Part shown: one piece after another, positions 1 through 8,862 of the stretch
Position numbering within the stretch: the first letter of the stretch is position 1
Layout of the letters: every line of letters starts with the position of its first letter
Source of the DNA: Lachnospiraceae bacterium
Lineage (GTDB): Bacteria > Bacillota > Clostridia > Lachnospirales > Lachnospiraceae
Reading direction: 5' to 3'
Assembly: GCA_022781925.1 (NCBI GenBank)
Contig: JALESO010000058.1
Span: 1-64,000 of the forward strand
DNA: 64,000 nt
Position numbers and translations under genes: made by a program
The notes under the pieces: generated by a model
What the model was told of the DNA's origin: nothing
The model's input: the letters and a program-made list of their open reading frames with translations, nothing else
The model's database searches: none

Positions 1-90
1 GGTAGAATCTGTGACGATTAACGATACGGTGTTTTCTATAACTAATGCAAAGTAAAATAAACTTTACAATCCATATAACTGATTCTGGTG

Positions 91-96
91 TATAAT
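91..96 (+). promoter_or_regulatory. Probable -10 box of the EamA permease gene
   Basis: A perfect TATAAT lies about 75 bases before the chosen start codon. A TTTACA at 63-68 is too far upstream (22-base spacer) to be a normal -35 box, so only the -10 is supported. Confidence 0.4.
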
Positions 97-171
97 GAAC
101 AGGCAGCTGTCAATTAGGATGCATAGTGCTTCTATTTGATACATGGCAGCTGCAGAAAGCTGGGATTAGTT

Positions 172-1038
172 ATGTGGATTTTGTTTGCATTTGGTTCTGC
201 GATTTTTGCGGGACTGACAGCGATTCTTGCAAAATGTGGAATCAGAAAGACGGATTCGAATGCAGCGACAGCGATTCGAACCAGTGTAGTATTGATTTTC
301 TCATGGATCATGGTGCTGATCACAGGTTCCATCGGAACCATCGGTTCCCTGAGCACCAAAACATGGATTTTCCTTGTGTTATCCGGAATGGCTACCGGAG
401 CATCCTGGCTGTGCTATTTTAAAGCACTGCAGATGGGGGATGTCAATAAAGTTGTGCCGATTGACAAATCAAGTACGATTCTGACCATCATACTTGCCTT
501 TATTTTTCTGGGTGAGCCGATCACTCTGGTGAAAGGCATTGCGGTTGTTCTGATCGGTGTCGGAACCTTTATGATGATCCAGAAAAAGGAGACTTCCCAT
601 GAGCCGGAGAAGCCAAAGGGACGTTCCTGGCTGATCTATGCGCTGCTCTCTACGGTGTTTGCCAGCCTGACGGCGATCCTTGGAAAAGTCGGTATCGAGG
701 GCGTGGAGTCAAACCTTGGAACCGCCATCAGGACCTGCGTGGTTCTCGTGATGGCATGGGTGGTTGTATTTGTAAAAGGCAAACAGCATACGATCCGGGA
801 GATTCCGAAAAATGAACTTGGATTTATCTGTTTGTCCGGCCTGGCAACCGGTGGATCATGGCTGTGCTACTATAAGGCACTGCATGACGGAATGGCCAGC
901 GTGGTCGTACCGATTGACAAACTGAGCATTCTGGTGTCCATCGCATTTTCCTTTATTGTATTCAAGGAGCGGCTGACGAAGAAAGCAGCGGTCGGATTGT
1001 GCCTGATCGTGGCGGGAACGCTGATTATGTTATTATAG
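172..1038 (+). CDS. EamA/DMT-family permease
   Basis: Integral membrane transporter of the drug/metabolite superfamily, 288 residues and about ten hydrophobic segments. The two halves are a clear internal duplication: each has an ILxKxGI stretch, a TAIRT motif, an SWLCYxKAL motif and a VPIDK motif (first copy within residues 12-120, second within about 155-260). That is the usual two-EamA-domain layout. The ATG at 172 was preferred to an upstream TTG at 136 because the protein then starts at its first membrane segment. The substrate cannot be read from the sequence; export of a small metabolite is typical. A strong hairpin follows and separates it from the convergent uronate genes. Confidence 0.88.
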   Translation: MWILFAFGSAIFAGLTAILAKCGIRKTDSNAATAIRTSVVLIFSWIMVLITGSIGTIGSLSTKTWIFLVLSGMATGASWLCYFKALQMGDVNKVVPIDKSSTILTIILAFIFLGEPITLVKGIAVVLIGVGTFMMIQKKETSHEPEKPKGRSWLIYALLSTVFASLTAILGKVGIEGVESNLGTAIRTCVVLVMAWVVVFVKGKQHTIREIPKNELGFICLSGLATGGSWLCYYKALHDGMASVVVPIDKLSILVSIAFSFIVFKERLTKKAAVGLCLIVAGTLIMLL

Positions 1039-1059
1039 AGGTTGTGATAGAGAAAATAA

Positions 1060-1094
1060 TTAAGGCTACCGGCAGTTGCTGTCGGTAGCCTTAA
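1060..1094. terminator. Bidirectional terminator between EamA and kdgK
   Basis: A 15-bp stem, TTAAGGCTACCGGCA pairing with TGTCGGTAGCCTTAA around a 5-base loop, lies between two convergent genes. A-rich and T-rich flanks on both sides suggest it ends both transcripts. Confidence 0.8.
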
Positions 1095-1158
1095 AACATG
1101 AAGAGGGTTAAAATATATAAAAAATGGTTAGGAAAATTTTTGTGTTGACTTTTCTTTA

Positions 1159-2187
1159 CTATCTCTGAACACGTCCGGCACCATCTGTATTCATCAGATT
1201 CAGAACTTCTTCTGTTGATATGAAATTCAGGTCGCCCGGAACAGTGTGCTTGATGGCAGCTGCTGCCAGGCCAAATTCAAGTGCTTTTTCGGCACCCATC
1301 TCTGCAAGAATTCCGTGGAGGACGCCGGCAGCAAAGGCATCGCCGCCACCGACACGATCCACAATGTGCAGGTCATAGGTTCGCCCATGGTAAAGACCCG
1401 AAGCGGTACATACAGCGCCCGACCAGCCGTTGTCAGAAGCACTGACACTGTTTCGCAGGGTCGTGATCAGGTGGGTAAATCCATAGTGTTTCATGACATT
1501 GGTCATGTGAGTTTCGTCCACGCAGATGCTGTAATCTCCATTGATAAAATCAATACTGTTTTCTGTATAGCCAAGGCATTTTGCCGCATCTCTTGCATTT
1601 CCAAAACAAATATCAACATAGGGCATCATGCCAGAGAGCATCTGCTGTTTTTCGGAAATACGATCGATCCACAGTTTTGCGCGGTAGTTCAGGTCAAAGG
1701 AAACGGTAACACCATGTTCTTTGGCTTTTTTCAGTGCGGTTAATGTAAGATTTGCCGCGTCCTGGCTTAATACTGGTGTGATGCCGGATACGTGGAATAA
1801 ATCTGCACCGTCAAGTATTTCATCAAAATTAAATTCTTCCGCCTTTGCCTGTGTAATGGCAGAATCTGCACGGTCATATACAACACTGGAAGGACGGATA
1901 GAGGCACCGTTTTCCAGAAAATAAATGCCGAGGCGATTTCCACCGCGAGCGATATATTGACAGTTTACCCCAAGGCTTTTTAAAGTAGCGATTGCTGTGT
2001 CACCAATGGCATTTTTCGGGATTTTTGATACAAAAGCGGAGTCATTTCCAAACTGAGCCAGAGAAGCAGCAACATTGGCTTCCGCACCGCCATAATTTAC
2101 ATCGAAACTGGAAGCCTGTGCAAAGCGTTCATACCCGGGTGGGGAGAGGCGGAGCATGATTTCTCCTAATGTAATAACTTTAGCCAT
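1159..2187 (-). CDS. kdgK: 2-keto-3-deoxygluconate kinase
   Basis: PfkB-family carbohydrate kinase of 342 residues that phosphorylates 2-keto-3-deoxygluconate (KDG) with ATP to KDPG in the cytoplasm. Visible marks are the GEIMLRLSPPG N-terminus, the substrate motif NYGGAEANVAASL near residues 31-43, and the PfkB signature DRVGGGDAFAAG with the catalytic Asp near residue 283. Its start codon overlaps the kdgA stop (TAATG), so the two are translationally coupled. It is the last gene of the minus-strand unit uxaA-uxaB-kdgA-kdgK. The assignment to KDG rather than another sugar rests on the adjoining KDPG aldolase and uronate genes. Confidence 0.92.
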   Translation of the reverse strand: MAKVITLGEIMLRLSPPGYERFAQASSFDVNYGGAEANVAASLAQFGNDSAFVSKIPKNAIGDTAIATLKSLGVNCQYIARGGNRLGIYFLENGASIRPSSVVYDRADSAITQAKAEEFNFDEILDGADLFHVSGITPVLSQDAANLTLTALKKAKEHGVTVSFDLNYRAKLWIDRISEKQQMLSGMMPYVDICFGNARDAAKCLGYTENSIDFINGDYSICVDETHMTNVMKHYGFTHLITTLRNSVSASDNGWSGAVCTASGLYHGRTYDLHIVDRVGGGDAFAAGVLHGILAEMGAEKALEFGLAAAAIKHTVPGDLNFISTEEVLNLMNTDGAGRVQR

Positions 2188-2831
2188 TATTTCACCTCCC
2201 GTGCAGAATGAACGAGTGTAACTGCTTCTTTTGTCAGAGCAGTGATCTCATCAAATTTTCCTTCTTTCACAAGACTGTTTTTTACCATCCAGCTTCCGCC
2301 GCACGCAATGATCTTGTCGTATTGCAGATAAGGGAAAGCGTTTTGTGGGTTGATTCCGCCAGTTGGCATGAATCGTAATTGATTATATGGTGCAGCGACA
2401 GCCTTGATCATGGCGAGACCGCCGGATGGTTCTGCTGGGAAAAATTTAACAACGTCCAGACCAAATGTAACAGCCTGAGCGATTTCGCTTGGGGTGACAA
2501 CGCCAGGCGTAATGGGAATGTCTTTTTCAAGACAGTAGGACACGATTTTTGGATCGAATCCCGGACTTACAATAAATTCAGCACCGGCTGCAATGGCATG
2601 GTCAACCTGATCCGTTGTGAGAACGGTTCCGGCACCGACTACCATATCCGGAAATTCTGTTTTCATGATGCGGATAGATTCTTCTGCCGCATCGGTTCGA
2701 AAGGTTACTTCTGCGCAGGCAAGACCGCCTTCGCAGAGTGCTTTTGCTAGAGGAGCAGCGTCCGCTGCGTCGTCCAGCACAACCACCGGGACAATACCAA
2801 ATTGTTCAAGTTTTTGTAATGTAGCGTTCAT
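2187..2831 (-). CDS. kdgA: KDPG aldolase
   Basis: Class I aldolase of 214 residues that cleaves 2-keto-3-deoxy-6-phosphogluconate into pyruvate and glyceraldehyde 3-phosphate, the last step of hexuronate breakdown. Key residues are in the expected order: Glu41 and Arg45 (EVTFRT), the GAGTVLT phosphate-binding stretch, TPGVVTPSE, and Schiff-base Lys129 (VVKFFPAE). They are shifted by about four residues from the E. coli enzyme. The ATG at 2831 was chosen because GGAG lies just upstream; a GTG 15 bases earlier would overlap that ribosome site. It is coupled to kdgK by a one-base overlap. Confidence 0.93.
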   Translation of the reverse strand: MNATLQKLEQFGIVPVVVLDDAADAAPLAKALCEGGLACAEVTFRTDAAEESIRIMKTEFPDMVVGAGTVLTTDQVDHAIAAGAEFIVSPGFDPKIVSYCLEKDIPITPGVVTPSEIAQAVTFGLDVVKFFPAEPSGGLAMIKAVAAPYNQLRFMPTGGINPQNAFPYLQYDKIIACGGSWMVKNSLVKEGKFDEITALTKEAVTLVHSAREVK

Positions 2832-2864
2832 GTTTATTCTCCTCACATAACGATAAGACTGTGT

Positions 2865-4352
2865 TTATTTCAGTAAAGTTTTCATAACGGCATAAGTACC
2901 ATCTTTGCGGATCTGTGTCAGATAATCGCAGACAGCTGTTTCAAAACCATCCAGTTTTGTGAGATCTTCGCCCCAGAAATCTGTATTTGTACAGACTGCA
3001 TGAACCAGATCTTTCACAGAATCATCTTTGTGTGCCAGATAGAAATCCAGTACGGCCTGATCATCTTTGATTGTATAATCATTTCCGGTTCTGCTGCCGG
3101 TGAGCCCGTCTGCCGTCATGGTATGGCCGTTAAAGAATGCGATATAAAAGGCAAAAGATGCTGTGATGCAGGAAGGAAGCGTTCCTTTGCGTTTGATATA
3201 TTCTTTCAGGGACGGCATAACACGCGCTTTCCACTTGGAGGTTGAGTTCAGGGAAATTGCAAGTAATGCATGGTCGATAAATGGATTTTTAAAGCGTTCT
3301 GTCACAGCTGCTGCAAATTCTTTTAATTCTTCCTGCGGAAGATCCAGGGTAGGGATGATCTCATCGTAAATGGTTTTGTTCATAAAGCCACAGATTACAT
3401 CATCATTCATACAGTCTCTTACAATATCCTGACCGGCAAGGTAAGCGCCCAGTACAAAAGAAGTATGTGCGCCGTTTAAAATGCGGACTTTTCGCTGTTT
3501 ATAAGGTTTGTGGTTGTCTGTGATCAGGATCGGAAGTCCTGCTTTATCAACTGGAAATTCATCTTTAATAGACTGCGGACCTTCAATAACCCAGAAACCG
3601 AAAATTTCCCCGGTATCGATCAGATTGTCTTTGTATCCAAGTTCTTCGCAGATTGCATCTGCTTCGTTGTGTGGATAGCCGGTAACGATTCGGTCAACCA
3701 GTGTGGAGCAGAAGATGTTTTCTTCTTTGATCCATGCAATAAATGCTTCACCAAGATTCCACTGTTTTGCATACTTCAGAACGCATTTTTCAAGTTCTTT
3801 TCCGTTGTCATCGATCAGCTCACAGGAAAGGATGATGAATCCTTTTCCCGGAACGGTTCCGAATTTCTCAAAACGGCGATACAGAAACTGTGTCAGTTTT
3901 CCCGGATAAGAAGAAGCCGGAGTGTCTTTGAACTGACAGGAAGGATCATATGTAATACCTGCTTCCGTTGTGTTGCATGCGATAAAACGCAGATCAGGAT
4001 TGGAAGCACAGTCCAGAACTGCATCAAAATCCTGATATGGGTTCAGACAACGGCTCACACAGGAGATGACACGTTTTTTATTTACTTTCTGTCCGTCCTG
4101 AAATCCGCGGAGAAACAGGGTGTAAAGCCCTTCCTGTTCGTTGATCATATCAGCGAGTCCTGGAGCGATTGGCTGGCAGAGAACAACTTTGGAGTTGAAT
4201 CCGGCTTTTTCATTCATTACGTCAATAAAATAATCTACAAATGCACGAAGAAAGTTTCCTTCGCCAAATTGAAGTACACGTTCCGAAGCTGATTCAAGAA
4301 GATATCCGGAATAATGCTGTTCTTTTAAAGTTTGATAGGAAAGTTGTTTCAT
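2865..4352 (-). CDS. uxaB: Tagaturonate reductase (altronate oxidoreductase)
   Basis: NAD-dependent reductase of 495 residues in the mannitol dehydrogenase superfamily; it reduces D-tagaturonate to D-altronate in the galacturonate branch. The N-terminal Rossmann motif is VLQFGEGNFLRAF (about residues 26-38). The C-terminal catalytic helix contains KVRILNGAHTSF (about residues 289-300), whose Lys/Asn/His are the family's active-site set. Length matches the family. It lies between uxaA (33-base gap) and kdgA (33-base gap), clearly in one operon. It is distinct from the UxuB-type paralogue at 15.6-17.2 kb, which handles fructuronate. Confidence 0.92.
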   Translation of the reverse strand: MKQLSYQTLKEQHYSGYLLESASERVLQFGEGNFLRAFVDYFIDVMNEKAGFNSKVVLCQPIAPGLADMINEQEGLYTLFLRGFQDGQKVNKKRVISCVSRCLNPYQDFDAVLDCASNPDLRFIACNTTEAGITYDPSCQFKDTPASSYPGKLTQFLYRRFEKFGTVPGKGFIILSCELIDDNGKELEKCVLKYAKQWNLGEAFIAWIKEENIFCSTLVDRIVTGYPHNEADAICEELGYKDNLIDTGEIFGFWVIEGPQSIKDEFPVDKAGLPILITDNHKPYKQRKVRILNGAHTSFVLGAYLAGQDIVRDCMNDDVICGFMNKTIYDEIIPTLDLPQEELKEFAAAVTERFKNPFIDHALLAISLNSTSKWKARVMPSLKEYIKRKGTLPSCITASFAFYIAFFNGHTMTADGLTGSRTGNDYTIKDDQAVLDFYLAHKDDSVKDLVHAVCTNTDFWGEDLTKLDGFETAVCDYLTQIRKDGTYAVMKTLLK

Positions 4353-4385
4353 TTTTATATTCCGCCTTTCTGTTTATGACAAAAA

Positions 4386-5870
4386 TTAAAGTGTTACACC
4401 CTGCTTGAAGATGGCCATATCGTGGAATCCGGCTTCTTCTGATTTTGACTGTTTTCCGGAGGCAATCTCTATGACAAAATCGAGAAGCTGGTCTGCAAGC
4501 GCATCGGCATGGATGTCATCTACCAGTACACCGCAGTTGAAGTCAATCCAGTTCTGCTTTTTCTGTGCCAGTGTATTGTTAGAGGATATTTTGACCGTTG
4601 GTACCGGACAGGCAAACGGTGTTCCGCGTCCTGTGGTGAAAAGTACAATGTGTGCACCTGATGCAGCAAGTGCAGTTGCCGCTACCAGATCATTTCCGGG
4701 AGCGCTTAACAGGTTCAGACCTCTGGTGCTGAGCGGTTCGCCGTAGGCGAGGACACCTTTTACCGGAGCTGTACCGGATTTTTGTGTGCAACCAAGGGAT
4801 TTGTCTTCCAGTGTGGAAATACCGCCTTTTTTGTTACCCGGAGATGGATTTTCGTAAATCGTCTGACCGTGGCGTTTGAAATATGCCTTAAAGTCGTTAA
4901 TAAGAGCGACTGTTTTCTGGAACAGGGATTCGTTTTCACAGCGGTTCATAAGGAGCGTTTCTGCTCCGAACATTTCCGGAACTTCCGTCAGGATCGTAGA
5001 ACCACCCATGGAGATCAGCCGGTCGGAAAAACCACCAACGGTCGGATTGGCAGTGATTCCGGATAAACCGTCGGATCCGCCGCATTTCATGCCGATCACC
5101 AGTTCGCTGCAGCTGATCGGTTCTCTGTGAAACTGAGATGCATACCGGATCAGTTCGCGGATGATCAGAGTTCCTGTTACAATCTCATCTTCACAGTCCT
5201 GGGCAACAAGAAAACGTACCCTGTCCGGGTCATATTCCCCGATATAATTTTTTAAAACATCAATGTTACTGTTTTCACATCCGAGACCAAGTACGAGGAC
5301 TGCTGCGGCATTCGGATGATTGATCAGGTCTGCAAGGATCTGTCGGGTATGTTCCTGATCGTCCCCCATCTGGGAACATCCATAGGGATGGGTAAAGGCG
5401 ATGACACCGTCAATATCATCCGTGATATATTTCTGTGCAGCTTTTTCGATGGCCTGTGCAACATTGTTGACACAGCCTACCGTTGGAATGATCCATACTT
5501 CGTTACGCACCGCTGCACGGCCGTCTTTTCGACGGTAGCCCTGAAAATACCGTTCCGGACGCAGTTGTTCGGAAAAATTTTTTTTCTCATAAGTATAAGT
5601 CAGCAGATCTCCCAAACCAGTCTTCATATTATGTGTATGTATCCAGGAACCGCAGCTGATCGATTCCTTTGCAATGCCGATGGAATTTCCATATTTTATA
5701 ATGGAGGAACCTTCTGCGATATCGGTCAGTGCAAATTTGTGTCCCTGTGGGATATCTTCCTTTAATGTAATGGAAGTGTAATCATCAATCCAAAGGACGC
5801 TGCCTTCTTTTAAAGGAGTTAACGCAACAGCGACCGTATCGGAAGGGTGGATTTTAATATAATATTTCAA
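4386..5870 (-). CDS. uxaA: Altronate dehydratase
   Basis: Altronate dehydratase of 494 residues, turning D-altronate into 2-keto-3-deoxygluconate. The first 75 or so residues form the SAF domain; the large C-terminal domain begins near GRAAVRNEVWIIPTVGCVNN. It contains the conserved GCSQMGDDQEHT, GLGCENS and GMKCGGSDGLSG motifs, whose cysteines and acidic residues are thought to bind iron. It is the first gene of the minus-strand unit, led by a good promoter and operator in the 214-base gap to uxaC. N- and C-terminal halves are fused as in E. coli UxaA, not split. Confidence 0.93.
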   Translation of the reverse strand: MKYYIKIHPSDTVAVALTPLKEGSVLWIDDYTSITLKEDIPQGHKFALTDIAEGSSIIKYGNSIGIAKESISCGSWIHTHNMKTGLGDLLTYTYEKKNFSEQLRPERYFQGYRRKDGRAAVRNEVWIIPTVGCVNNVAQAIEKAAQKYITDDIDGVIAFTHPYGCSQMGDDQEHTRQILADLINHPNAAAVLVLGLGCENSNIDVLKNYIGEYDPDRVRFLVAQDCEDEIVTGTLIIRELIRYASQFHREPISCSELVIGMKCGGSDGLSGITANPTVGGFSDRLISMGGSTILTEVPEMFGAETLLMNRCENESLFQKTVALINDFKAYFKRHGQTIYENPSPGNKKGGISTLEDKSLGCTQKSGTAPVKGVLAYGEPLSTRGLNLLSAPGNDLVAATALAASGAHIVLFTTGRGTPFACPVPTVKISSNNTLAQKKQNWIDFNCGVLVDDIHADALADQLLDFVIEIASGKQSKSEEAGFHDMAIFKQGVTL

Positions 5871-5925
5871 AAAATCACCTCGTATTTCATTACGCCAGTA
5901 AGCGCAGTCTTATTTGAAAATATTA

Positions 5926-5939
5926 TGTAAGCGATTACA
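5926..5939. promoter_or_regulatory. LacI-family operator, copy 1 (uxaA side)
   Basis: TGTAAGCGATTACA is a near-palindrome that begins four bases downstream of the uxaA -10 box, so it would cover the transcription start. It fits both the general LacI-family pattern and the catabolite cre pattern. Three related sites lie at 6034, 8757 and 8825. Confidence 0.75.
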
Positions 5940-5942
5940 TAA

Positions 5943-5971
5943 AGAATAGCGAAAAAAGTGAGGACTGTCAA
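5943..5971 (-). promoter_or_regulatory. Promoter of uxaA-uxaB-kdgA-kdgK
   Basis: Read on the minus strand: TTGACA (5966-5971), a 17-base spacer and TATTCT (5943-5948). The operator at 5926-5939 sits directly downstream. Confidence 0.8.
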
Positions 5972-6000
5972 TTGTATAATTGAAAAATGCATAAAATATA

Positions 6001-6028
6001 TTGCAAAATGAAATGAGTATGATATAAT
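6001..6028 (+). promoter_or_regulatory. Promoter of uxaC
   Basis: TTGCAA (6001-6006), a 16-base spacer and TATAAT (6023-6028). The operator at 6034-6047 overlaps the expected transcription start, a typical repressor position. Confidence 0.75.
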
Positions 6029-6033
6029 TTTAA

Positions 6034-6047
6034 TGTAAACGGTTACA
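6034..6047. promoter_or_regulatory. LacI-family operator, copy 2 (uxaC side)
   Basis: TGTAAACGGTTACA begins six bases downstream of the uxaC -10 box. Same 14-base pattern as the sites at 5926, 8757 and 8825. Confidence 0.75.
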
Positions 6048-6083
6048 TTTTGGCACGAAAAATAAAAAAGGTGGATAACAAAA

Positions 6084-7502
6084 ATGAAAAATTTTTTGGA
6101 TCGTGATTTTCTTCTGCACACGTTGACGGCACAGAAGTTATATCATAATTATGCAGAGCAGATGCCGATTCTCGATTATCATTGTCATATTAATCCAAAG
6201 GAGATTGCGGAAAATATAAAATTCGATAATATTACACAGGTGTGGTTAGGCGGCGACCATTATAAATGGCGCCTGATGAGATCAAATGGTGTGGATGAAT
6301 ATTATATTACAGGAGGCGCTTCAGACTGGGAAAAATTTGAAAAATGGGCAGAAACATTAGAACGTGCAATTGGAAATCCGTTATATCATTGGAGTCATTT
6401 GGAATTACAGAGATTTTTTGGATATACCGGAGATCTGAATCGGGAAACCGCTTCGGAAGTATGGAAATTGTGTAATCAAAAATTACAGGAAGAGGATATG
6501 CGGGTACGAAGTCTGATAGAGAAATCAGGTGTTACGTTATTATGTACTACGGATGATCCGGTGGATGATCTCAGGTGGCACAAGATGATCAAAGATGATC
6601 AAGGGTTTAACGTTCAGGTATTACCAGCCTGGAGACCGGATAAAGTGGTGAACATTGAAAAAACAGAATTTACAGAATATATGAAAACACTTGCAGCTGT
6701 TGCAGATATGGAAATTACTAATTTTTCACAGTTAAAAGCAGCGTTGCAGAAACGGATGGATTTTTTTGCAGAATCAGGATGCAGGGTATCGGATCATGGC
6801 ATCAATTATGTAATGTATGCACCGGCATCCGATAAAAAGATAGAAGAAATTTTTTCAAAGCGATTCTCACAGATAACATTGACCAAACTGGAAATAGAAC
6901 AGTATAAGACGGCATGTCTGCTTTTCTTCAGTAAAGAATATAGGAAACGTGGATGGGTCATGCAGTTACATTATGGATGTAAAAGAGATAATAATCAGAT
7001 GATGTATGAGCGGCTGGGACCAGATACGGGGTATGATTGTATCAATAATTATACACCTGCAGAACAGTTGACGGATTTTTTGAATGCAGCAGAAATTCAG
7101 AATGGTTTACCAAAGACAATTTTATACAGTTTAAATCCGGGTGATGATACTTTGATTGACAGTGTGATCGGATGCTTCCAAAACAGTGACGCAGTAGGAA
7201 AGATACAGCATGGATCGGCCTGGTGGTTTAATGATAATAAAACAGGAATGGAAAAACAGATGGTATCTTTGGCAAATCTTGGAATGCTGGCAAATTTTGT
7301 GGGAATGCTTACTGATTCCAGGAGCTTTCTGTCCTACCCTCGTCATGAGTATTTCCGAAGAATTCTCTGCAATCTTCTCGGAAAGTGGGTTGAGGATGGA
7401 GAATATCCGGAAGATATGAAACGCCTTGGCAGGATTGTGAAAGACATCTCATATAATAATGCTGTGCGCTATTTTGAGTTTGATCTTCGGATCCGGGAGT
7501 AA
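6084..7502 (+). CDS. uxaC: Uronate isomerase
   Basis: Uronate isomerase of 472 residues, an amidohydrolase-superfamily enzyme that converts glucuronate to fructuronate and galacturonate to tagaturonate, and so feeds both the uxu and uxa branches here. The metal-binding DYHCHINP motif puts the two His at residues 33 and 35. Other typical stretches are VWLGGDHYKWRLMRSNGV, TTDDPVDDL and MQLHYGCKRDNN. Ribosome site AAGGTGG lies 8 bases before the ATG. It faces uxaA across a 214-base promoter region with two operators. Codon use is more AT-rich than the flanking minus-strand genes. Confidence 0.94.
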   Translation: MKNFLDRDFLLHTLTAQKLYHNYAEQMPILDYHCHINPKEIAENIKFDNITQVWLGGDHYKWRLMRSNGVDEYYITGGASDWEKFEKWAETLERAIGNPLYHWSHLELQRFFGYTGDLNRETASEVWKLCNQKLQEEDMRVRSLIEKSGVTLLCTTDDPVDDLRWHKMIKDDQGFNVQVLPAWRPDKVVNIEKTEFTEYMKTLAAVADMEITNFSQLKAALQKRMDFFAESGCRVSDHGINYVMYAPASDKKIEEIFSKRFSQITLTKLEIEQYKTACLLFFSKEYRKRGWVMQLHYGCKRDNNQMMYERLGPDTGYDCINNYTPAEQLTDFLNAAEIQNGLPKTILYSLNPGDDTLIDSVIGCFQNSDAVGKIQHGSAWWFNDNKTGMEKQMVSLANLGMLANFVGMLTDSRSFLSYPRHEYFRRILCNLLGKWVEDGEYPEDMKRLGRIVKDISYNNAVRYFEFDLRIRE

Positions 7503-7556
7503 TATATTCAGATTTACAAAGAAACTAAAAAAATATTTAAAAAATGTATAAGATAT

Positions 7557-7585
7557 ATGACAAGAGCTGACTGCTATGCTACAAT
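7557..7585 (+). promoter_or_regulatory. Promoter of the LacI-type regulator
   Basis: ATGACA (7557-7562), 17-base spacer, TACAAT (7580-7585) with TGC just before it, an extended -10. It suggests the regulator can be transcribed independently of uxaC. Confidence 0.6.
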
Positions 7586-7628
7586 GGGATTATCTGAATA
7601 ACTATCATGCGAAAAAAGGAGGGAGGAA

Positions 7629-8648
7629 GTGAATAAGAAAAAACAGATAACAATTTATGACATTTCAGAAGCGGCGGGAGTTTCAATTGCAACCGTTTCG
7701 CGTGTTTTAAATGACAGTCCAAAAGTCAGCAGGAAGACAAAAGAACGGATACTGGATATTATAAAAACTTCTGGGTATGAACCGAATGCCTTTGCCAGGG
7801 GACTGGGAACAGGATCCATGAAGACAATAGGCATTTTATGTGCGGATGTTGCAGATATTTATCTGGCCAATGCGGTATCTTATCTGGAAAGAGAATTACG
7901 AAAAGAGGGATTTCAAACAGTCCTTAACTGTACCGGTTATTCTTATGAAGGGAAAAAAGACGGTATAAGGAGGATGGAAAATCAGCGCGTAGATGCTATT
8001 ATACTGGTAGGATCTCAATATATTGAAGCAATAGAGAGACGTAATCAATACATTATGGATGCGGCAAAGCAAGTTCCGGTAATGATGGTAAACGGATACC
8101 TAAAAGGAAAGAATATTTATTGTATACTTTCCGAAGACAGAGAGATGTTTTTTGATGTGACAGGGCAGTTATTGGATCGAGGAAGAAAAAATATTGTATT
8201 TCTGATGCGGGAAGAAAGCTACAGCGGACGGGAAAAGAAAGAGGGGTATCAGGCCGCATATGCAGAGAGGGGGTTATTATGTAATCCGGAAATGATAATC
8301 CAGTTCAATGATAAAATTGACAAAGTGAAAGATTTGCTCATAGAATTTTATCGGGAACATCCACAGATTGATGCTGTTGTGGCTACAGATGACGAGCTTG
8401 CTGTTGGGGCATTGAAATTTGCATTGCAATCCGGAATAAAAATTCCGGAAAAAATGGAAGTGGTTGGATGCAATAATTCAGTGTTGTCTATTTCTTGTTA
8501 TCCAGAATTGTCTTCGGTTGATAATATGTGCGAAGCACTGTGTGTTACAGTGGTTGCTTCCTTAATGCGTGTGCTGGAAGGCTCCGAGGTTCCGGTACGG
8601 ACAATGATAGCATCAGAGTTTGTGGCAAGAGGTACTACAAATAACTAA
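7629..8648 (+). CDS. LacI-family transcriptional regulator of the uronate locus
   Basis: Repressor of 339 residues with the LacI helix-turn-helix at residues 7-46 (ITIYDISEAAGVSIATVSRV, then NDSPKVS) and a periplasmic-binding-like effector domain. The start is a GTG preceded by AGGAGGGAGG. Lying between uxaC and the ABC-transporter operon, it is the obvious candidate to bind the four TGTAANCGNTTACA sites, probably released by a uronate-pathway intermediate such as KDG, as for KdgR-like proteins. The effector is inference. The same sites could also serve CcpA. Confidence 0.9.
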   Translation: MNKKKQITIYDISEAAGVSIATVSRVLNDSPKVSRKTKERILDIIKTSGYEPNAFARGLGTGSMKTIGILCADVADIYLANAVSYLERELRKEGFQTVLNCTGYSYEGKKDGIRRMENQRVDAIILVGSQYIEAIERRNQYIMDAAKQVPVMMVNGYLKGKNIYCILSEDREMFFDVTGQLLDRGRKNIVFLMREESYSGREKKEGYQAAYAERGLLCNPEMIIQFNDKIDKVKDLLIEFYREHPQIDAVVATDDELAVGALKFALQSGIKIPEKMEVVGCNNSVLSISCYPELSSVDNMCEALCVTVVASLMRVLEGSEVPVRTMIASEFVARGTTNN

Positions 8649-8668
8649 AAAATTATACAGAAAATGTC

Positions 8669-8716
8669 AAGGGAGACGATATTGCAGGTCGATTGCGATA
8701 TCGCCTTCTTTTGTTT
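8669..8716 (+). terminator. Terminator after the LacI gene
   Basis: CGATATTGCA pairs with TTGCGATATCG around a short loop, followed by CCTTCTTTTGTTT. It isolates the regulator from the next operon. Confidence 0.75.
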
Positions 8717-8756
8717 AACAGGAAAATTGTATTGTGTAAGACAATGTTAAATAAAA

Positions 8757-8770
8757 TGAAAACGCTTACA
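8757..8770. promoter_or_regulatory. LacI-family/cre-like operator, copy 3
   Basis: TGAAAACGCTTACA fits the same palindrome with one half-site relaxed, and lies just upstream of the -35 box at 8780. With copy 4 downstream of the start site it could allow looping, or it may be the catabolite (cre) site. Confidence 0.6.
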
Positions 8771-8779
8771 ATTTAACTG

Positions 8780-8808
8780 TTGACAAAAGTGTTTATATGT
8801 ACTACAAT
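8780..8808 (+). promoter_or_regulatory. Promoter of the ABC-bicupin-uxuAB operon
   Basis: TTGACA (8780-8785), 17-base spacer, TACAAT (8803-8808); nearly consensus. It is bracketed by operator copies 3 and 4. Confidence 0.85.
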
Positions 8809-8824
8809 TAGCTTACAAACAAAA

Positions 8825-8838
8825 TGTAAGCGGTTACA
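8825..8838. promoter_or_regulatory. LacI-family operator, copy 4
   Basis: TGTAAGCGGTTACA lies 17 bases downstream of the -10 box. A CTTACA at 8812-8817 makes an additional inverted pair with its TGTAAG. Confidence 0.75.
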
Positions 8839-8862
8839 ACTAAGAAAAGAAGGAGAAGGAAT

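Noticed and set aside
5867-6121. Minus-strand 84-codon frame over the uxaA/uxaC gap
   Set aside because: It covers the divergent promoters and operators and the start of uxaC; not coding.
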